Positions 21,976 to 34,574 of a stretch of 64,000 nucleotides of DNA are shown one piece after another. The notes under the pieces are model-generated. The model was not told where the DNA came from, ran no database searches, and saw only the letters and a list, made by a program, of their open reading frames with translations. The stretch is from Mactra quadrangularis (lineage: Eukaryota > Mollusca > Bivalvia > Venerida > Mactridae): NCBI GenBank assembly GCA_025267735.1, contig CM046295.1:22848938-22912937 (forward strand). Reading direction: 5' to 3'. The translations under genes were made by a program, and so were the position numbers. Numbering within the stretch: position 1 is the stretch's first letter; every line of letters begins with the position of its first letter.

Positions 21976-24480
21976 GGAACGTGGACCTTAAACATAGAGA
22001 GTCTATCACACGTCTCACATAAATGTATTAATGAAGACTTTCTTTTTCTCATCTTCTGACATCAAAGAAACAGAGGAGATAGCTATCATTTCCTGTTAGT
22101 ATCAGAAACACGTTACGCAGCATGTGGACCAAAGAAAAATAAGACCACACCATGGCGATCTGTCTGAACCAATTATTTCTTAAGTGCTTATATCCAAAAC
22201 ATGTTTGTGCTGGTTTAATGTTGTCATTTTCTATGAGCAAACATATCATTTATATTTTCGAAGTCAACCTTAAAGTTGCCGTTTCAACTTTATTTCGACA
22301 TGCTGACAATGAATCAAGCTAACATTGATTGAATCCTGTAAGAATGTTGTAAATGCTATGAGGGTGAATACGCTCACAAGTCCTTCAGAATCTAAAAAAA
22401 TGTCTAGTCATTTGATGTGTGAAATGTTGCGCGCTCAGAGAAACCAGAATTCAGATGGACGTGATAGAGTTGTCTGAACATGACGTTGTGGAATATTCTA
22501 GCAGTATAATGCTTTCACTTCCTTATACTGTGATATATACCTGCTTTATATTTTGTAGATGTGAACTCTTGACTCACACGACAAGCAACAAGATAATCCA
22601 GAAGTAAGACAAGAAGACAAGGAACATCAATCAACAAACTTTGTGATGAAGCAACATAGTTTGTCAATTTAGGGACTTCAGATACTTGTGTCAAAGTTTT
22701 AACAGTCAAATTTCATTAACATCCTGGATACGTACAAACAGCCAATCACATTCTAAACCCAACAGTCAACGATATTGACAAGGATTAACTTTTCTGATTA
22801 TATTCGAGAGACTGAAACAAAAGTCCAGTAAGATGTTAATTTTGACTCACTTGAACAAACCTTGGATGATTGAATAGGAGAAAATATTAAATTCAAAATG
22901 CACAATTTGATAGGACGGCTTACAACATGAATCAATCAACAGGAGAGGGAATAGAGAAGTTTAGTGAAATCCTTAACTAGAAGAGTTTCAACATTTCAGA
23001 AAACAAATAGAAACATAAGCCTCGGAAGATGCTGAAATATCAGTTAAATCATCTAAAGTGACCATCTACTATCTACAGAGCGTACCGTTTATGTTCCGAG
23101 TAAAGAAACGCCTAGGCCGATTCCAATGTCTTGCTGAGTTCTATTTCAACAGATAGACATAGGAGAGGAATGGCTCCAGGAGAGGAAAGGCCCGAGGAGA
23201 GGATCGGACCCATTTAACATTTCTGACTTATCCCTTGGTAAATTTTAAAGGTCCGCCATAACATTTTCTTATTTTTTCTATCTTACGACAGCAGTAAGAG
23301 CGCATATTTCCAAATTTAGTTGGCAATTGTTACCAAAGAGAATGAACGCTTTAAACTAGTCAATTCATTTTGAATCGGTCGATGTCTAGAATACAAACAA
23401 ATTATTAGAATAAGTATAATTAGCATATAAGCCGGGATTTATCTTTAATTTGTGATTTTCACCGTGGTATTGATATATATTGCAATCTTTGGCAGACACG
23501 TTTAGTGGTTTTCATCGGAGCATGCACATTTTGATTGTCAAAGGGAGACAACGCGTAGTAATCGCGGTTCTAGAAGTGTTATTGTTCATATGAAAATATC
23601 TCGTTGATACTTAACTTGTTGAAGAATCAAGTGTTATTTTTCAGAATGTAATCTGATCTTTTTTGATATTTTTACATACATCGTTCCCAAGAATTCTCTT
23701 ATTTAAGGAGATTAAACGGTTGTAAAACTTGGAATCGATGCGCTTAAATAGCTTGAATATATTTACATACGAATACGTTATAAATCATGTATTGCTGCAG
23801 CGTATAACTTCAAAAGAAATTGTGCAAATATTTTAATTTAATTTGTATCAGAATTTGTGTGACGATGACGGTGATAACGTGTTTAAGAGTCGAATAGACT
23901 TTATATCTAAATTCCATGAAAATGGATAATTGTATTGAAATCAAACTTGAGGATATGTCTATAAAACGATTACAAATATTTTGAACAATAACTGCACTGA
24001 TACGAAATACAACGGTATAAGGGTATTCAGAATTGCGAACCATCTCAATGACCTACTTAAATATTTGGAAGCACAGACTGTACTTTATGACATGGGTCGT
24101 GCAGAAACGTGTATGGAACCTCAGTACGAAAACGAGCTAGTATAGTCGCGAAATAAAACAAAACATTTCTGGAATGTTTTTAATCTACATAAACGTTCCC
24201 TACTTAGAGTCGAGAATGAAGATTTCCAGTTAAGTTCGGCTATTTGACACATTTAAATCCCTAGTTTATATAGTAAATTAGTATCAATAATTCAGACATT
24301 TTCTCCTCAAAAGAAACATCTAGGTCAAAATGATTGTCAAGGATTGCACGATTTTGCAAAACTAATGTGATCTCTGTGATACTGTAATAGCGACGAATGG
24401 TACAATAACTTTAATATTTACTAACTTTTGACCACGTGTAGCATGATGAGAATGGTAACAATATCTTTTCTTAAAATCAA
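21976..24480. other. Non-coding tail of the second unit
   Basis: Collinear with 3210-5985. Open frames here and in copy 1 do not agree, so no gene is called. Confidence 0.6.
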
Positions 24481-24524
24481 GTAATGAACGTGATACAAAC
24501 TTGTGTTAAAATTTGTTGTTTTGT

Positions 24525-25145
24525 ATCAAGTAGCGTAGCGTAGTACAGTGTATTGTAGCAAAGTGTAGCGTTGCGTAGTATAGTGTAACACAGCGTAGTG
24601 CAGCGGAGCGTAGTGCAGTGCAGTGTAGTGAAGTGTCGTGTAGTGTATTGTAGCAAAGTGTAGCGTTGCGTAGTATAGTGTAACACAGCGTAGTGCAGCG
24701 GAGCGTAGTGTAGTGCAGTGCAGTGTAGTGAAGTGTCGTGTAGTGTAGTGTATTGTTGCAAAGTGTAGCGTTGCGTAGTATAGTGTAACACAGCGTAGTG
24801 TAACGCGGCGTAGTGTAGCGTAGCGTAGTGTAGTGTAGTGCAGTGTAATGAAGTGTCGTGTAGTGTAGTGTATTGTAGCAAAGTGTAGCGTTGCGTAGTA
24901 TAGTGTAACACAGCGTAGTGTAACGCGGCGTAGTGTAGCGTAGCGTAGTGTAGTGTAGTGCAGTGTAATGAAGTGTCGTGTAGTGTAGTGTATTGTAGCA
25001 AAGTGTAGCGTTGCGTATTATAGTGTAACACAGCGTAGTGTAACGCGGCGTAGTGTAGCGTAGTGTAGTGTCGTGTAGTGTAGTCTATTGTTGTGCAGCG
25101 TAGTTTAACGAAGCACATCGTAGTGTAGTTTAACATAGAGCATTG
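24525..25145. repeat. GTAGT-type satellite with 120-bp higher-order unit
   Basis: Pentamers (TAGTG, TAGCG, CAGTG) are organised into blocks marked by TATTGTAGCAAAGTGTAGCG. Blocks start at 24551, 24646, 24751, 24871 and 24991. The last spacings are exactly 120 bp and those copies are almost identical, so amplification was recent. The minus-strand open frame of 226 codons across it is a repeat artefact. Confidence 0.9.
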
Positions 25146-25149
25146 CATT

Positions 25150-26570
25150 GTATTCATTACAGTCTAACTTGTATATAAAAACCATAGATAGAGGGTTTAT
25201 GAATAAGGGAAAACATTTGTACTGTTGTAATTAAAGGGAGGGACAAATTAATGTGGTTTAGTACAGACAGCCACTAAATTCAGAAGGTCGATATTCAGGT
25301 TAGACTGTATTATATGACATTACTTATATCATTGTTATATAAAATGTATAAGTAGACTTTTTATTTTTTATTTTAAAACAGTACAATATTTATGTTTTTA
25401 TTTTTCCTCGATTATTATCTATGCAAATATTTTTTATTTTATATTTTTATGAAATGGTCAATGATCTTAGTTTATATCAATAACGCGTATAGCCACCTTC
25501 AGCCTGTATAACTGCAGGACACATTGCTCGCATTGAGATTTTGAAGATCAGAATAATATCCTGGCGTATCATAGCCAATTATTGCCCTCGTGTTGTCTTA
25601 CAACGTCTTCTCTGGCTTGGCAGGTCTTTAACACTTCCGTTTTGCTCAAACTGTCTAAAAAATGTTATCACAGTTAAAGGGTTACGCTTTAAATTACAGG
25701 CAATCTCAAAGATGGTTTCACCTTGTCACGATTGTTGGAGGTCTTTGCACTGCAGCTATTCTTAGAATCAGTCTCAGTGATGAATATGATGTGAGCAAGA
25801 CATGGGTAAGCAATTCAATTCAATTCAATTCACCTCTCGTACTGACGAGCCACCATTTATCATTCTGATAGTCCGTCCTCTTTCTGCCAAGCTAGTTCGT
25901 TTCACACTTACAATTTGTGAAGTAGATGTTCTTTCTAAGTGTAAATTGGTCTAGATATCGGCATGTACAAAATAAACAAGTTAATATAAACCGTTTGGCT
26001 CATATTAGTAAAAAGCACGAAATGCACGTGCATATTGTAAGTCGGTAACTATATATGAAATATATAGTATCCAATAGTTGACTTACAAAGTTTCGATTAA
26101 ATATTTTAACAAATGCCAAGGACATGTGTATACTTACAAAAGTTGTAAAGTGTAAAATAATAACATGGGATATGCCATTTAATGTGACTGTTAAACTGTT
26201 CGAGTATTCTTTTGTTAAATTAGATATATTTATGGTTTGTTATTTTATGGAAGGTTTTTTCTTGTTGGGTTATGTAGTGACATCCATGATTACCTTCACA
26301 CTTTTGTAAATGCCCGATTTGTTGTTATTTAATATTTACCAAGTATTGAGATTTTAAAGTCATTTGATACATGCACATGTATAACAAAAACAGTATTATA
26401 AAGTTGTATTACTTCCATTTAAAATGTAATGATCTAAATTGGAAATTTGAGATATTTTGTAAAACATTTTAAAGTTATATGTCCGTGTTTATATTTTGCT
26501 AAAAGATCAAATACCAAATTCACAAACTTGACAATGTGTAATGTTTATATATGTACTTTTAAACAATGTT
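25150..26570. other. Distal part of the duplicated tail, second unit
   Basis: Matches 6245-8440 in segments. It has an empty site at 26306-26322 for the SINE at 7925. 25470-25800 is the second copy of the weak Tc1-like block. Similarity to unit 1 stops near 26570. Confidence 0.6.
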
Positions 26571-26939
26571 AAACATTGATAAACCTTCGGCCTTTATGCA
26601 AATTAGCTATCACCAAAAGTGACGTTTATTTTTCGATGAAAGTCGGTTTCTATACATTCATTCCTTAAATTAATAGTAAACAAAAATTTCGCTAATTTTG
26701 ACTGATTTTGACCTCATCTTCTGTAATTTTTAATATGAGTGCAGCATTGGGAAGATATGAACTTTTCAGGAAATATGTATTTTATCATATAAAACAGCTG
26801 AGCAAAATATAAAATCTTCGTATTTTTGCACTCATGTTTCATTTTTTAAAAGTCTTATAAATACTCTACTGAAATCTAAGGGACGCAACTTCGACTTGTT
26901 TGTACTGTCGTCCATAACAACGGTTTTGTAAAAAATGTA
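26571..26939. other. No gene seen
   Basis: AT-rich, non-coding flank of the next repeat. Confidence 0.4.
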
Positions 26940-27110
26940 AAATAAGTAATAAAAAAATGTAGAATTAAGTAGGATCATGAACTTTGAATGATGTAAGTCC
27001 AAAATAATGAAATATAAAAGCTTAATAAAACAATAAAAAAGAATACACTTACACACTATAGTACATCATGTGTGATACATTTTATCTTGTTTTGTGTTAT
27101 TGTAGATACA
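26940..27110 (-). repeat. 170-bp dispersed repeat, inverted relative to 32825-33340
   Basis: Its reverse complement matches 32825-32980 and, after an interrupting MITE, 33302-33340. Shared blocks include ACACACTATA, TACATCATGTGT and AAGCTTTTA. Confidence 0.75.
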
Positions 27111-27600
27111 TTATGTATTTATGGTGGAGGGTTTTTACTTATTTATTTTTTATAATCTATCTTTTTGGACAACGCCATTGAATATGTAATATAGAAATAG
27201 GCGTTTAATCAAATGAAAAAGTTTAAGTTTATCTAGTTACTATTTATATTCACAACTATAAGGGGAAATCTCTAGTAATCAGCATTAGATTCATTTAAAT
27301 ATATTGTAAACAATATATGTAAACAAAGTAAAATTACTGTACTATTTCGCAAAATACGAAGTAAATAGAGGGTACTGGAATCGGACATTTTATGGAACAG
27401 CTGTCTTATTTCAAAAGCTTGTTTTAGTATGTGGAATAAGTCATGAAGCCGACATAAAAGGAGTGAATGACGTCAATATAAAAGTTCAATACACGGCAAC
27501 TTTGAACTCAAATCAACATGAAATTATAATTACACTGTCTATTTTACGTTATACAGATTGGCTGTATGATTGACTAGTCTCTCTGTATATAAAGTAAATG
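27111..27600. other. No gene seen
   Basis: Non-coding. No recognisable repeat beyond AT-rich low complexity. Confidence 0.4.
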
Positions 27601-27639
27601 GTGTTTGTAGTCCGGCCAACACCAAGATTGACCTTGCAC

Positions 27640-28110
27640 GAAATGATGTAGAAAATGTTATTCAATTTTTTGGTAGACATGGTCTTATTGATTCCAAATC
27701 CGGTTGATGCCACTTTGTCATCCTTGGGCAGCTCTCAGAATCCTAGATGGCGACCAAGATGGCGGCTAGAGGCTAAATAATACATGCAAAATGTATTTTT
27801 ACACATTATGTTCTTAAAATGAAGTTGAAAAGTGATTTCAACATATGTGGATCCAGTTGGCTAAATTTTGTTATTCATTTACAAATCTTGAAATTCAAAA
27901 TGGCGGTCAAAATGGCGGATAAAGGGCAATTACCACAGTATATAAATAACAAAATGGCAGAAAGAGACTGAGTGGTGTAGAAATTTATTTACTTAAAAAA
28001 TAGTTCATGTAATTAAAGAAACCGATTAATTTAACCAAGTTTTAAGTTATAATAAACAATTATTAATCCAAAATCGCGGCTTAAATGGCGGGTATGATCT
28101 TATTGTTCAG
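27640..28110 (+). repeat. Degenerate repeats with AAGATGGCGG / AAAATGGCGG motifs
   Basis: Motifs CCAAGATGGCGG (about 27755), AAAATGGCGGTCAAAATGGC (27897) and AAATGGCGGGT (28084) recur at irregular spacing. The same motif appears in the opposite orientation at 30070-30620. Confidence 0.6.
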
Positions 28111-28230
28111 TATATAAAATATACATACATGGACGGAAACAAACATGCGTGGGTTAAAGTTTCGATGTTTGGGGTTTTTTTTGTTGCTTTTGACTCTTTC
28201 TCCAGTTCGTAAAACTAGTTAATCCTACCT

Positions 28231-28678
28231 GAGGTGTGTTCAACAATGCGGGCGCTCGCTCGAGCGCCCGCTTCGCGAATTGTTCTGTTATTGAACGAAT
28301 GCGAGCGCTCATTCTATAAATAAAAGAAGGTGAAGATATCGGTCAGTCAGACCGTTTGTGTACAGAATGGCGATATACGAACCAAAGTTTAGATCGATGT
28401 AAATCCCTTTGAAATACGATAAATACACAGAAGGCTTGGGATTAAAGCATTGGATATATCGTATTTGGTTATTTTAAATCTGCTATATTTTTTCAATGTA
28501 CCGACTTGAGTACCGGTATCAAAACGAAACGGTATTTACCGGAATTTATTTAACAATTTATAAGCGAAACACCTCTCGAGCTGTATCGCGAGCGCACGCG
28601 AGCGCACGCGCGATCGCCCGCGTTCAGAACGCGGGCGCTCGATGTCGCCCCGAGCGCTCGCATTGTTGAACGCACCTC
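28231..28678. mobile_element. GC-rich TIR element (non-autonomous DNA transposon)
   Basis: Terminal inverted repeats of 28 bp (28231-28258 and 28651-28678) start GAGGTG and share GTTCAACAATGCG and GCGCTCG with two mismatches. Just inside each is a hairpin: 28248-28271 with 11-bp arms (GCGGGCGCTCG) and 28615-28637 with 10-bp arms (CGCCCGCGTT). No transposase fits in 448 bp. No clear target duplication is seen. The superfamily is not recognised. Confidence 0.85.
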
Positions 28679-28750
28679 TGATTATCTATTAGCAACTCAA
28701 GATTCAAGGTGGAGTCCAAGATTACGGTTACGCGGCAAATTCAAAGATAG

Positions 28751-28822
28751 TTGAGAACTGGTTATAGACAAGGGTCCAGGAAAGCTAGGCTAGGTGCGCT
28801 GGGCGCCATAATGTAAATAAAC
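28751..28822 (+). mobile_element. SINE family B 3' fragment
   Basis: ACTGGTTATAGACAAGGGTC and GGTGCGCTGGGCGCC match the family B body; the tail is short. Confidence 0.75.
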
Positions 28823-30060
28823 AAGGACAAATGATGAGTTGCTGTCGCATATGTTTCATACAAAATCTAATTTCTTAAAGCTAATAGCATTTACCAGTGT
28901 CACTCTAGTCCGATAATAATTGAAATTGTTTTTTGCATTCAAAATAAATTTACTCCTTAAAGAAATTTGATCGTTATAACCAATTTGTAAGGCTATTTAA
29001 AACTTATATTTCTACTTAAAAGTTTGCAGACACCCTCCTGACAATGAATAAGTTTGTTATCTTAGCGTTTATAGGTCGATTATTTCGAAATTGTACTTCC
29101 GTGTTGTTTGCATTCAATGGAAATTTTAAAATAACGATCGCATAGTCCGATACTTCGTCTGGCGAGTATGCAAATATGTTTTGTATAAGTTGTATAAAAC
29201 CGCAATACACATTGCGAGTAATTGTATAGATCATGTTAACGTTTTAATGAATAATGTTGACAATAATGCTAGAATGCAGGCACGAGTGCAATACAAGTGA
29301 AACAAGACACTTCTAAATTTTCTACTTTGCCACATTTTTGTAATTGACGAATCCTTTAAAGCCACCATCTTGCACAGGGTAACACTATTTGCTAAATCAT
29401 GAGCTAGACAATGGGTTTAAATAGCAGTGTATACGCTTACAGAATTGACATCTAATTTCTCTCTATCCTTGTACATGTAAATAACAAAACAAATTATACT
29501 ACAAACTTTGATGGAATTGTACGTTTGATATTTCTCTTTTTTGATCAATGGATAGAGTATTTACAAAGAAATAAAGAACACTCATGATCCAGTTGTGATA
29601 TCTAATATCAAGATCGAACTTATATCATATTGCAATTTCCCTTAATTACTATCAAAATGTGTTACAATGGCAACATAACTTCTTTCAATTGCTTTGGCAT
29701 TAAAGTACTCTTAGAATACCTTGAAAGGTAATTGAACTTGCGCACAATACTTTCAACATCATTTGTAATTTTCTTTGTTTATAACCTCCTTTTAGTACAT
29801 ATTGATACTTATTGAAATGGCAAACTTATATGGAAAAGTTGTCGTTATTCTAATTTTATAAAAAAAATTCGTATCACAACTTATGTTGTTTAATGAATTA
29901 AATATTATCAGATTAGTGTCTCTAAATTGCCATCTTAGAAAAACATTGCTTATAGAGTCAACTGACAAGCTAGTATCATTATTTCATATTCGCAAGACCA
30001 AGAAATATATAAACCTAAACATGTCGCTGTATACTCATTAGTGTGGAGTCATGTCTATCT
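28823..30060. other. No gene seen
   Basis: Non-coding AT-rich DNA. One CCACCATCTTG at about 29360 is a stray member of the degenerate repeat family that follows. Confidence 0.4.
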
Positions 30061-30069
30061 ATGTGACTT

Positions 30070-30700
30070 ATTTTCCCAGCTCTTATCATTCATTTTGACC
30101 ACCATCTTGAATTCTTGAAGTTATCAAAGAATACCAGTATGACATCAATCGGTTGCATTAATAAAAGTGGATTATCGACAAAACAATGCATTGAAATTAT
30201 TTGGTATACCCCACTCTATGACTGAACTCATTGAGGTTGATATATACCTGACAGCTTGTTATTTACGCCATTCTGGCCGCCATCTTGAATTTTGGGAATA
30301 GCCCAATGATGCCAGTATGGCATCAAACAGTTATATAAACTCAGGTATAACTACAAAATGCATTATTTTTTTGGATATGCCTCTGTGGACGATTTGGCTC
30401 ATTGTGGTTGACATACATGAAAAATGGGGCTTTTATACGCCATTTTGTCCTCCATCTTTGATAGGAGAATCAACGAAGTACCAAAATTGCATGAACTAAT
30501 ATAACAGATAATGTAAGACTAATTTTAGCTCTTTAAATGATCAGACTGTCATAATGATGGATTTATTATAGATTCATCTGTTCTCATCCGCCATTTTGTC
30601 CGCCATCTTGAATTTTGGGAGTTGCCCAAGAGTGCCGAAGTAGCATCATCCAGTTTCGGAAACAACAGTCTTTTAGCTTCAAGAAAATGCAAAACATTTT
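30070..30700 (-). repeat. Degenerate tandem repeat, about 150-175-bp period, CCGCCATCTTGAATT core
   Basis: CCATCTTGAATT-type cores occur near 30108, 30281, 30450 (CCATCTTTGAT) and 30601. Each is preceded by CCATTTTG/CCATTCTG and followed by a TGCCAGTATGGCATCA-like block. Units are strongly diverged. The small open frames here are by-products. Confidence 0.65.
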
Positions 30701-31330
30701 CTACATCCTTTCATGCACGGTTCGGTCGATTTTTGTAGTTTATATACCGGACTATTGTCACATCATCGAAGAACAATTGAACAAATGGATCCAGTGACTG
30801 TGCATACTTTGTAACTTGATAAAAATTTAACTTCTTTGTTCGGTTTCAAATCAGCAGAGACATAAAACTCCCTACAATCAGGTAGATAATTTTAAAATTT
30901 TCACACTATTTGCATCAGTGCTATACTATTGATATGACTTGGCATTGAAGCTAATTGCTGCTGTTCTGCCATACATGCACATTATACAAGACATATGCAA
31001 TGCTTGTGTTTGATATAAATTACATAAATTACAAACCTGATTGACCTAATTTCATGTTCAGTAAATGAAATTTGTTAAAGGATTTTCAAAACATACATTT
31101 GTAATTACATTTAAAAAACATGTCAAATTGTCAATATAGGCTGCATTTTGCCTAAACGTGCATGCTATCAACTCATTAAATATAGCCCAGTTGTAACTTG
31201 TACATATTTATATTTGATGTAGTAAATTCAGCAGTGCATATTCACATAAACAACTGCCCAGGACAATTTACCAGAACTTGCTTATACCCCACAGGGTTTT
31301 GATATTCATGATGCGAAATTTATATGCAAT
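30701..31330. other. No gene seen
   Basis: Non-coding; nothing recognised. Confidence 0.4.
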
Positions 31331-31332
31331 AG

Positions 31333-31560
31333 CAGGGGCGGATTCAGCATTTTCTCCAGAGGGGTCCAAACTTTTCTAGGGGGGGGGGGTCTCAACAGCA
31401 ATCCTATTTTGCAATAAAAATGCAACATATAGATAATAAACACTACATAACCATTAAATCTATGTTAAGCACCGTGAAAAATAGCTTCATGTTACTTAAA
31501 AACGTCTAACAGGCAAGAAATACATTACAGGACAGATACATGCAAGTATGTTGCAATGAA
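31333..31560 (+). mobile_element. G-run element E, right end missing
   Basis: CAGGGGCGGATTCAGCATTT, GGGTCCAAACTTTTCTAGGG, AACACTACATAACCATTAAA and CAAGAAATACATTACAGGAC follow the order seen at 52690 and, inverted, at 59321. It stops before the right-hand G/C run. Confidence 0.75.
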
Positions 31561-32750
31561 TAGCTTGTATTTGAAGCCATTGTGATCTGTCAATTTTTTT
31601 CTTGTGATCAGGTTTCACCAACTTGTACATCATGCTTTTAAATAATGCGCTATTTATAACTGAATGAGACAAACAAGTTTGTCAAAAACCTTACAAAAAT
31701 GATAAAATCTGGTACTAACAATGAGTATCTGTTTACTAATGATGTTACGTACAACATTAAGATAAAAATCTGACTTCCATGGTTAGGAGTAAAACTATAG
31801 AAGATTTTTGTTATGATTCGTACATAATGATATACAGTTTTACTAAATATCAATGTATACTTTAAATTCTTTGCATTTTTATATGCATTTACTGTATGTT
31901 ATCCCTAATGTGGACACTTTCAATAATATAAATTAGAATACAAAAACATGGCTGATAGACCTTCTTTGTTTCACATCTATACATGTTTAAAGCTATATGA
32001 CTGACTGTATGTTGTAAATGCTCAAATATAAAAGTTTATTTGGGCTCTCATAAAAAGTCATATGAAGTTATATGTCCTAATACATTGTTCATAACTATCC
32101 GATACATAGGTAGCTGTAGGTGTAGCAGGTTGTGAAGGACTATAATCCTCTATGTAATGTGCCATTTTAATATATCACATCAGTGAGATTTGTATTGTTT
32201 GTATAAGAATTAGGTATATATGTATGTATATATACACACACACACAATGGGGAGTAAAAGTTCACAAAATCTATTGTTTGCGCTTATTCTATTAATTACG
32301 TTTTAATTAATTAACTTTTTCAATCACAAAATAATCCATCATATGCTGAATTCTTTAATGAAACCACTGATATAAATTCCATTATTATATTCAAAATAGA
32401 ACACTATATATATCCATATATTTAGGAGTACAAAAACACGTCTTGACAGTTTGACAGTACAATCTCGTTAGTGTGGTTCTGATAATTAGTAATATTCTGT
32501 GCTTCCTAGTTATCTAGTGTTGATAAAAGGAATACCAATGGCAAATGAAGTTATCTTTTACTTTTGAGTTCATCAAGGTGTAAACCTGTTCACCCCTACT
32601 CCTTACTTCAATTGAATTTGCATCTAGAGTAATTGTTAACGTTTTTTCTATTGCATATAGCTACTTATGGTTATACATGTATCTTATAAAAGAAAGTCCA
32701 TACTTTCTATGCCTTTTTTAACTTTTGATATTTGATAAATCTCTGGATAA
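31561..32750. other. No gene seen
   Basis: Non-coding. Short TATATA/CACACA microsatellite at about 32218-32246. Confidence 0.4.
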
Positions 32751-32754
32751 CTAC

Positions 32755-32822
32755 TAGACACAACTCAGTGACTGACTACTGCCCGATATGATTTAGAATC
32801 AGTGGTAGGATGGAGAATGTCC
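32755..32822 (-). mobile_element. SINE family A internal fragment
   Basis: CAGTGACTGACTACTGCCCG and AGAATCAGTGGTAGGATGGA match the middle of family A. Confidence 0.65.
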
Positions 32823-32824
32823 AT

Positions 32825-33340
32825 ACAATATATACAATAACAGAATACCGATGAAAATTTATAACACATGATGTAATATAGTGTGTAACTACAGTAAGTG
32901 TATTTTTATTGAGCTTTTAAATTTCGTATTTTTGGACCTACGTCATTCACAGGACATGATTCGACTTAATTTTACATTTTTAGAGGGCTGTCACGATATA
33001 CCGGTATACGCAGCTGCAGCAATACGTACCGTAGTACGATTTTCATGTACCGGTATTTTGCGATATTTTTTTTTTATTGAATTTTTTTTCCTTTGCAAAA
33101 CAGTAGCGATACGTCATTATTTTGCATTGTTCATTTCATCTGACCTAAAGTTGCAAGAATTAAAACGATTGGGACGCATCTCAGTCTAATTGACCGTAAA
33201 TACTGGTACGTATTATGTATGATATCGTGATACGTATCACGATACGATGACAGCGTAGTGCAATATATCGTGGTATGGTTCTGGCGTATCTTGACAGCCC
33301 TAGTTTTTTATCGCTAATTTTTCATTTTTTTTATTTATTT
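32825..33340 (+). repeat. 170-bp dispersed repeat split by a MITE
   Basis: Inverted partner of 26940-27110. Continuity is interrupted at a T-rich run around 32980/33302 by the element at 32984-33301. Confidence 0.72.
32984..33301. mobile_element. hAT-like MITE with AGGGCTGTCA ends
   Basis: Left AGGGCTGTCACGATA and right (inverted) AGGGCTGTCAAGATAC termini. The interior has self-complementary GTATCGTGATACG stretches (ATCGTGATACGTATCACGAT at about 33223). AGGGCTGTCA-type ends and high symmetry are familiar from hAT-derived MITEs. The target duplication is blurred because insertion was into a T run. Confidence 0.75.
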
Positions 33341-34452
33341 GATATTGAAAGTCCTGAACAGTATAGTATGATGCTACTGTTAACCGGGTATTTCATGAAC
33401 AGTGTAACATAACGTCACTGTTAAACAGACATTTCCCTAATCATAGTAGAAGATGCAATGTTAAACATGAATATTAATTAGGTGGGTGTGTCGCGTGTCT
33501 ATTAGCATATGAATGAGTACCAATAAAGTAAGAAAGTAAATTATAATCTGTGAACAATATTTTCATAACATGAACACTGCAAATATTGGTCAAATCTATT
33601 TACATATAGCATTCTAAGTGAACATTATTAAAGCATGGACAGTTAAATACCATTACAATGAGGTTACAGATAACGTGTTTGCTGTCATTTGTTTACCCTT
33701 CTTTACTACTTTTTATTCTTATTTATTTCACAACTATTTGTCATTTTGTATAATAAATGTTTCTCATATATGCAATGCAATATGTTAATTTTTCCCAGGT
33801 TAATGACAAAATAAACATTAAGATAAGTAATACTAGTATGCATAATCATGTTACAAATGATTTTAATATTTGGATTCACTTGTTCATATCAATGACATTG
33901 TTATACTGTATAAGAAATTTGACAAAATCTAGAACGTTCCACACTATACATGATATTATAATCAGTGTAAAAAAAGGTTGTTAAGGATAACTTGATACAA
34001 ATTTTAATGATATTTCATGTAAATAATGGCTCATCTTATCCTTAACAAGATGTAATTAAAATATTTTTCATGGTTAATAATGCATGATAATATAGTCATA
34101 CATTCGTAAAATCAAACTATATATGTGTCATATCTGATCAAATACTAGTGTTCTAAAACGATAAATGTATTTTTATAGCTATCAAATTAAGTGACCGCTC
34201 ACAAAAACATTCACTTGGCAAAAAGATAGTTAACATATACAAGTACATATAGCCTCAGCTATATTATATGTCTAACTTATTCATGACTTTTTATCTCACA
34301 CAAACAGTTCCTTTCGATATGATCAATAACTTTATATTACATGTTATTATCTAGTATATTTCTTTAAAATGCTAACATAGTTCATTAAAAAAACAATGAG
34401 CATAAGGCTGCTTGATAATGGTAAATATGTATTTATAATTATATAATGTGGG
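33341..34452. other. No gene seen
   Basis: Non-coding AT-rich DNA; short open frames only. Confidence 0.4.
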
Positions 34453-34574
34453 TATAATATAATATAATATAATATAATATAATATAATATAATATAATAT
34501 AATATAATATAATATAATATAATATAATATAATATAATATAATATAATATAATATAATATAATATAATATAATA
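34453..34574. repeat. (TATAA)n microsatellite, about 24 units
   Basis: Uninterrupted pentanucleotide run of about 120 bp. The Tyr/Ile-rich open frame on the minus strand is an artefact of it. Confidence 0.97.

Noticed and set aside
24477..25157. Long open frame on the minus strand (226 codons)
   Set aside because: Made only of the GTAGT pentamer satellite; composition is Tyr/Thr/His/Leu repeats with no family resemblance.
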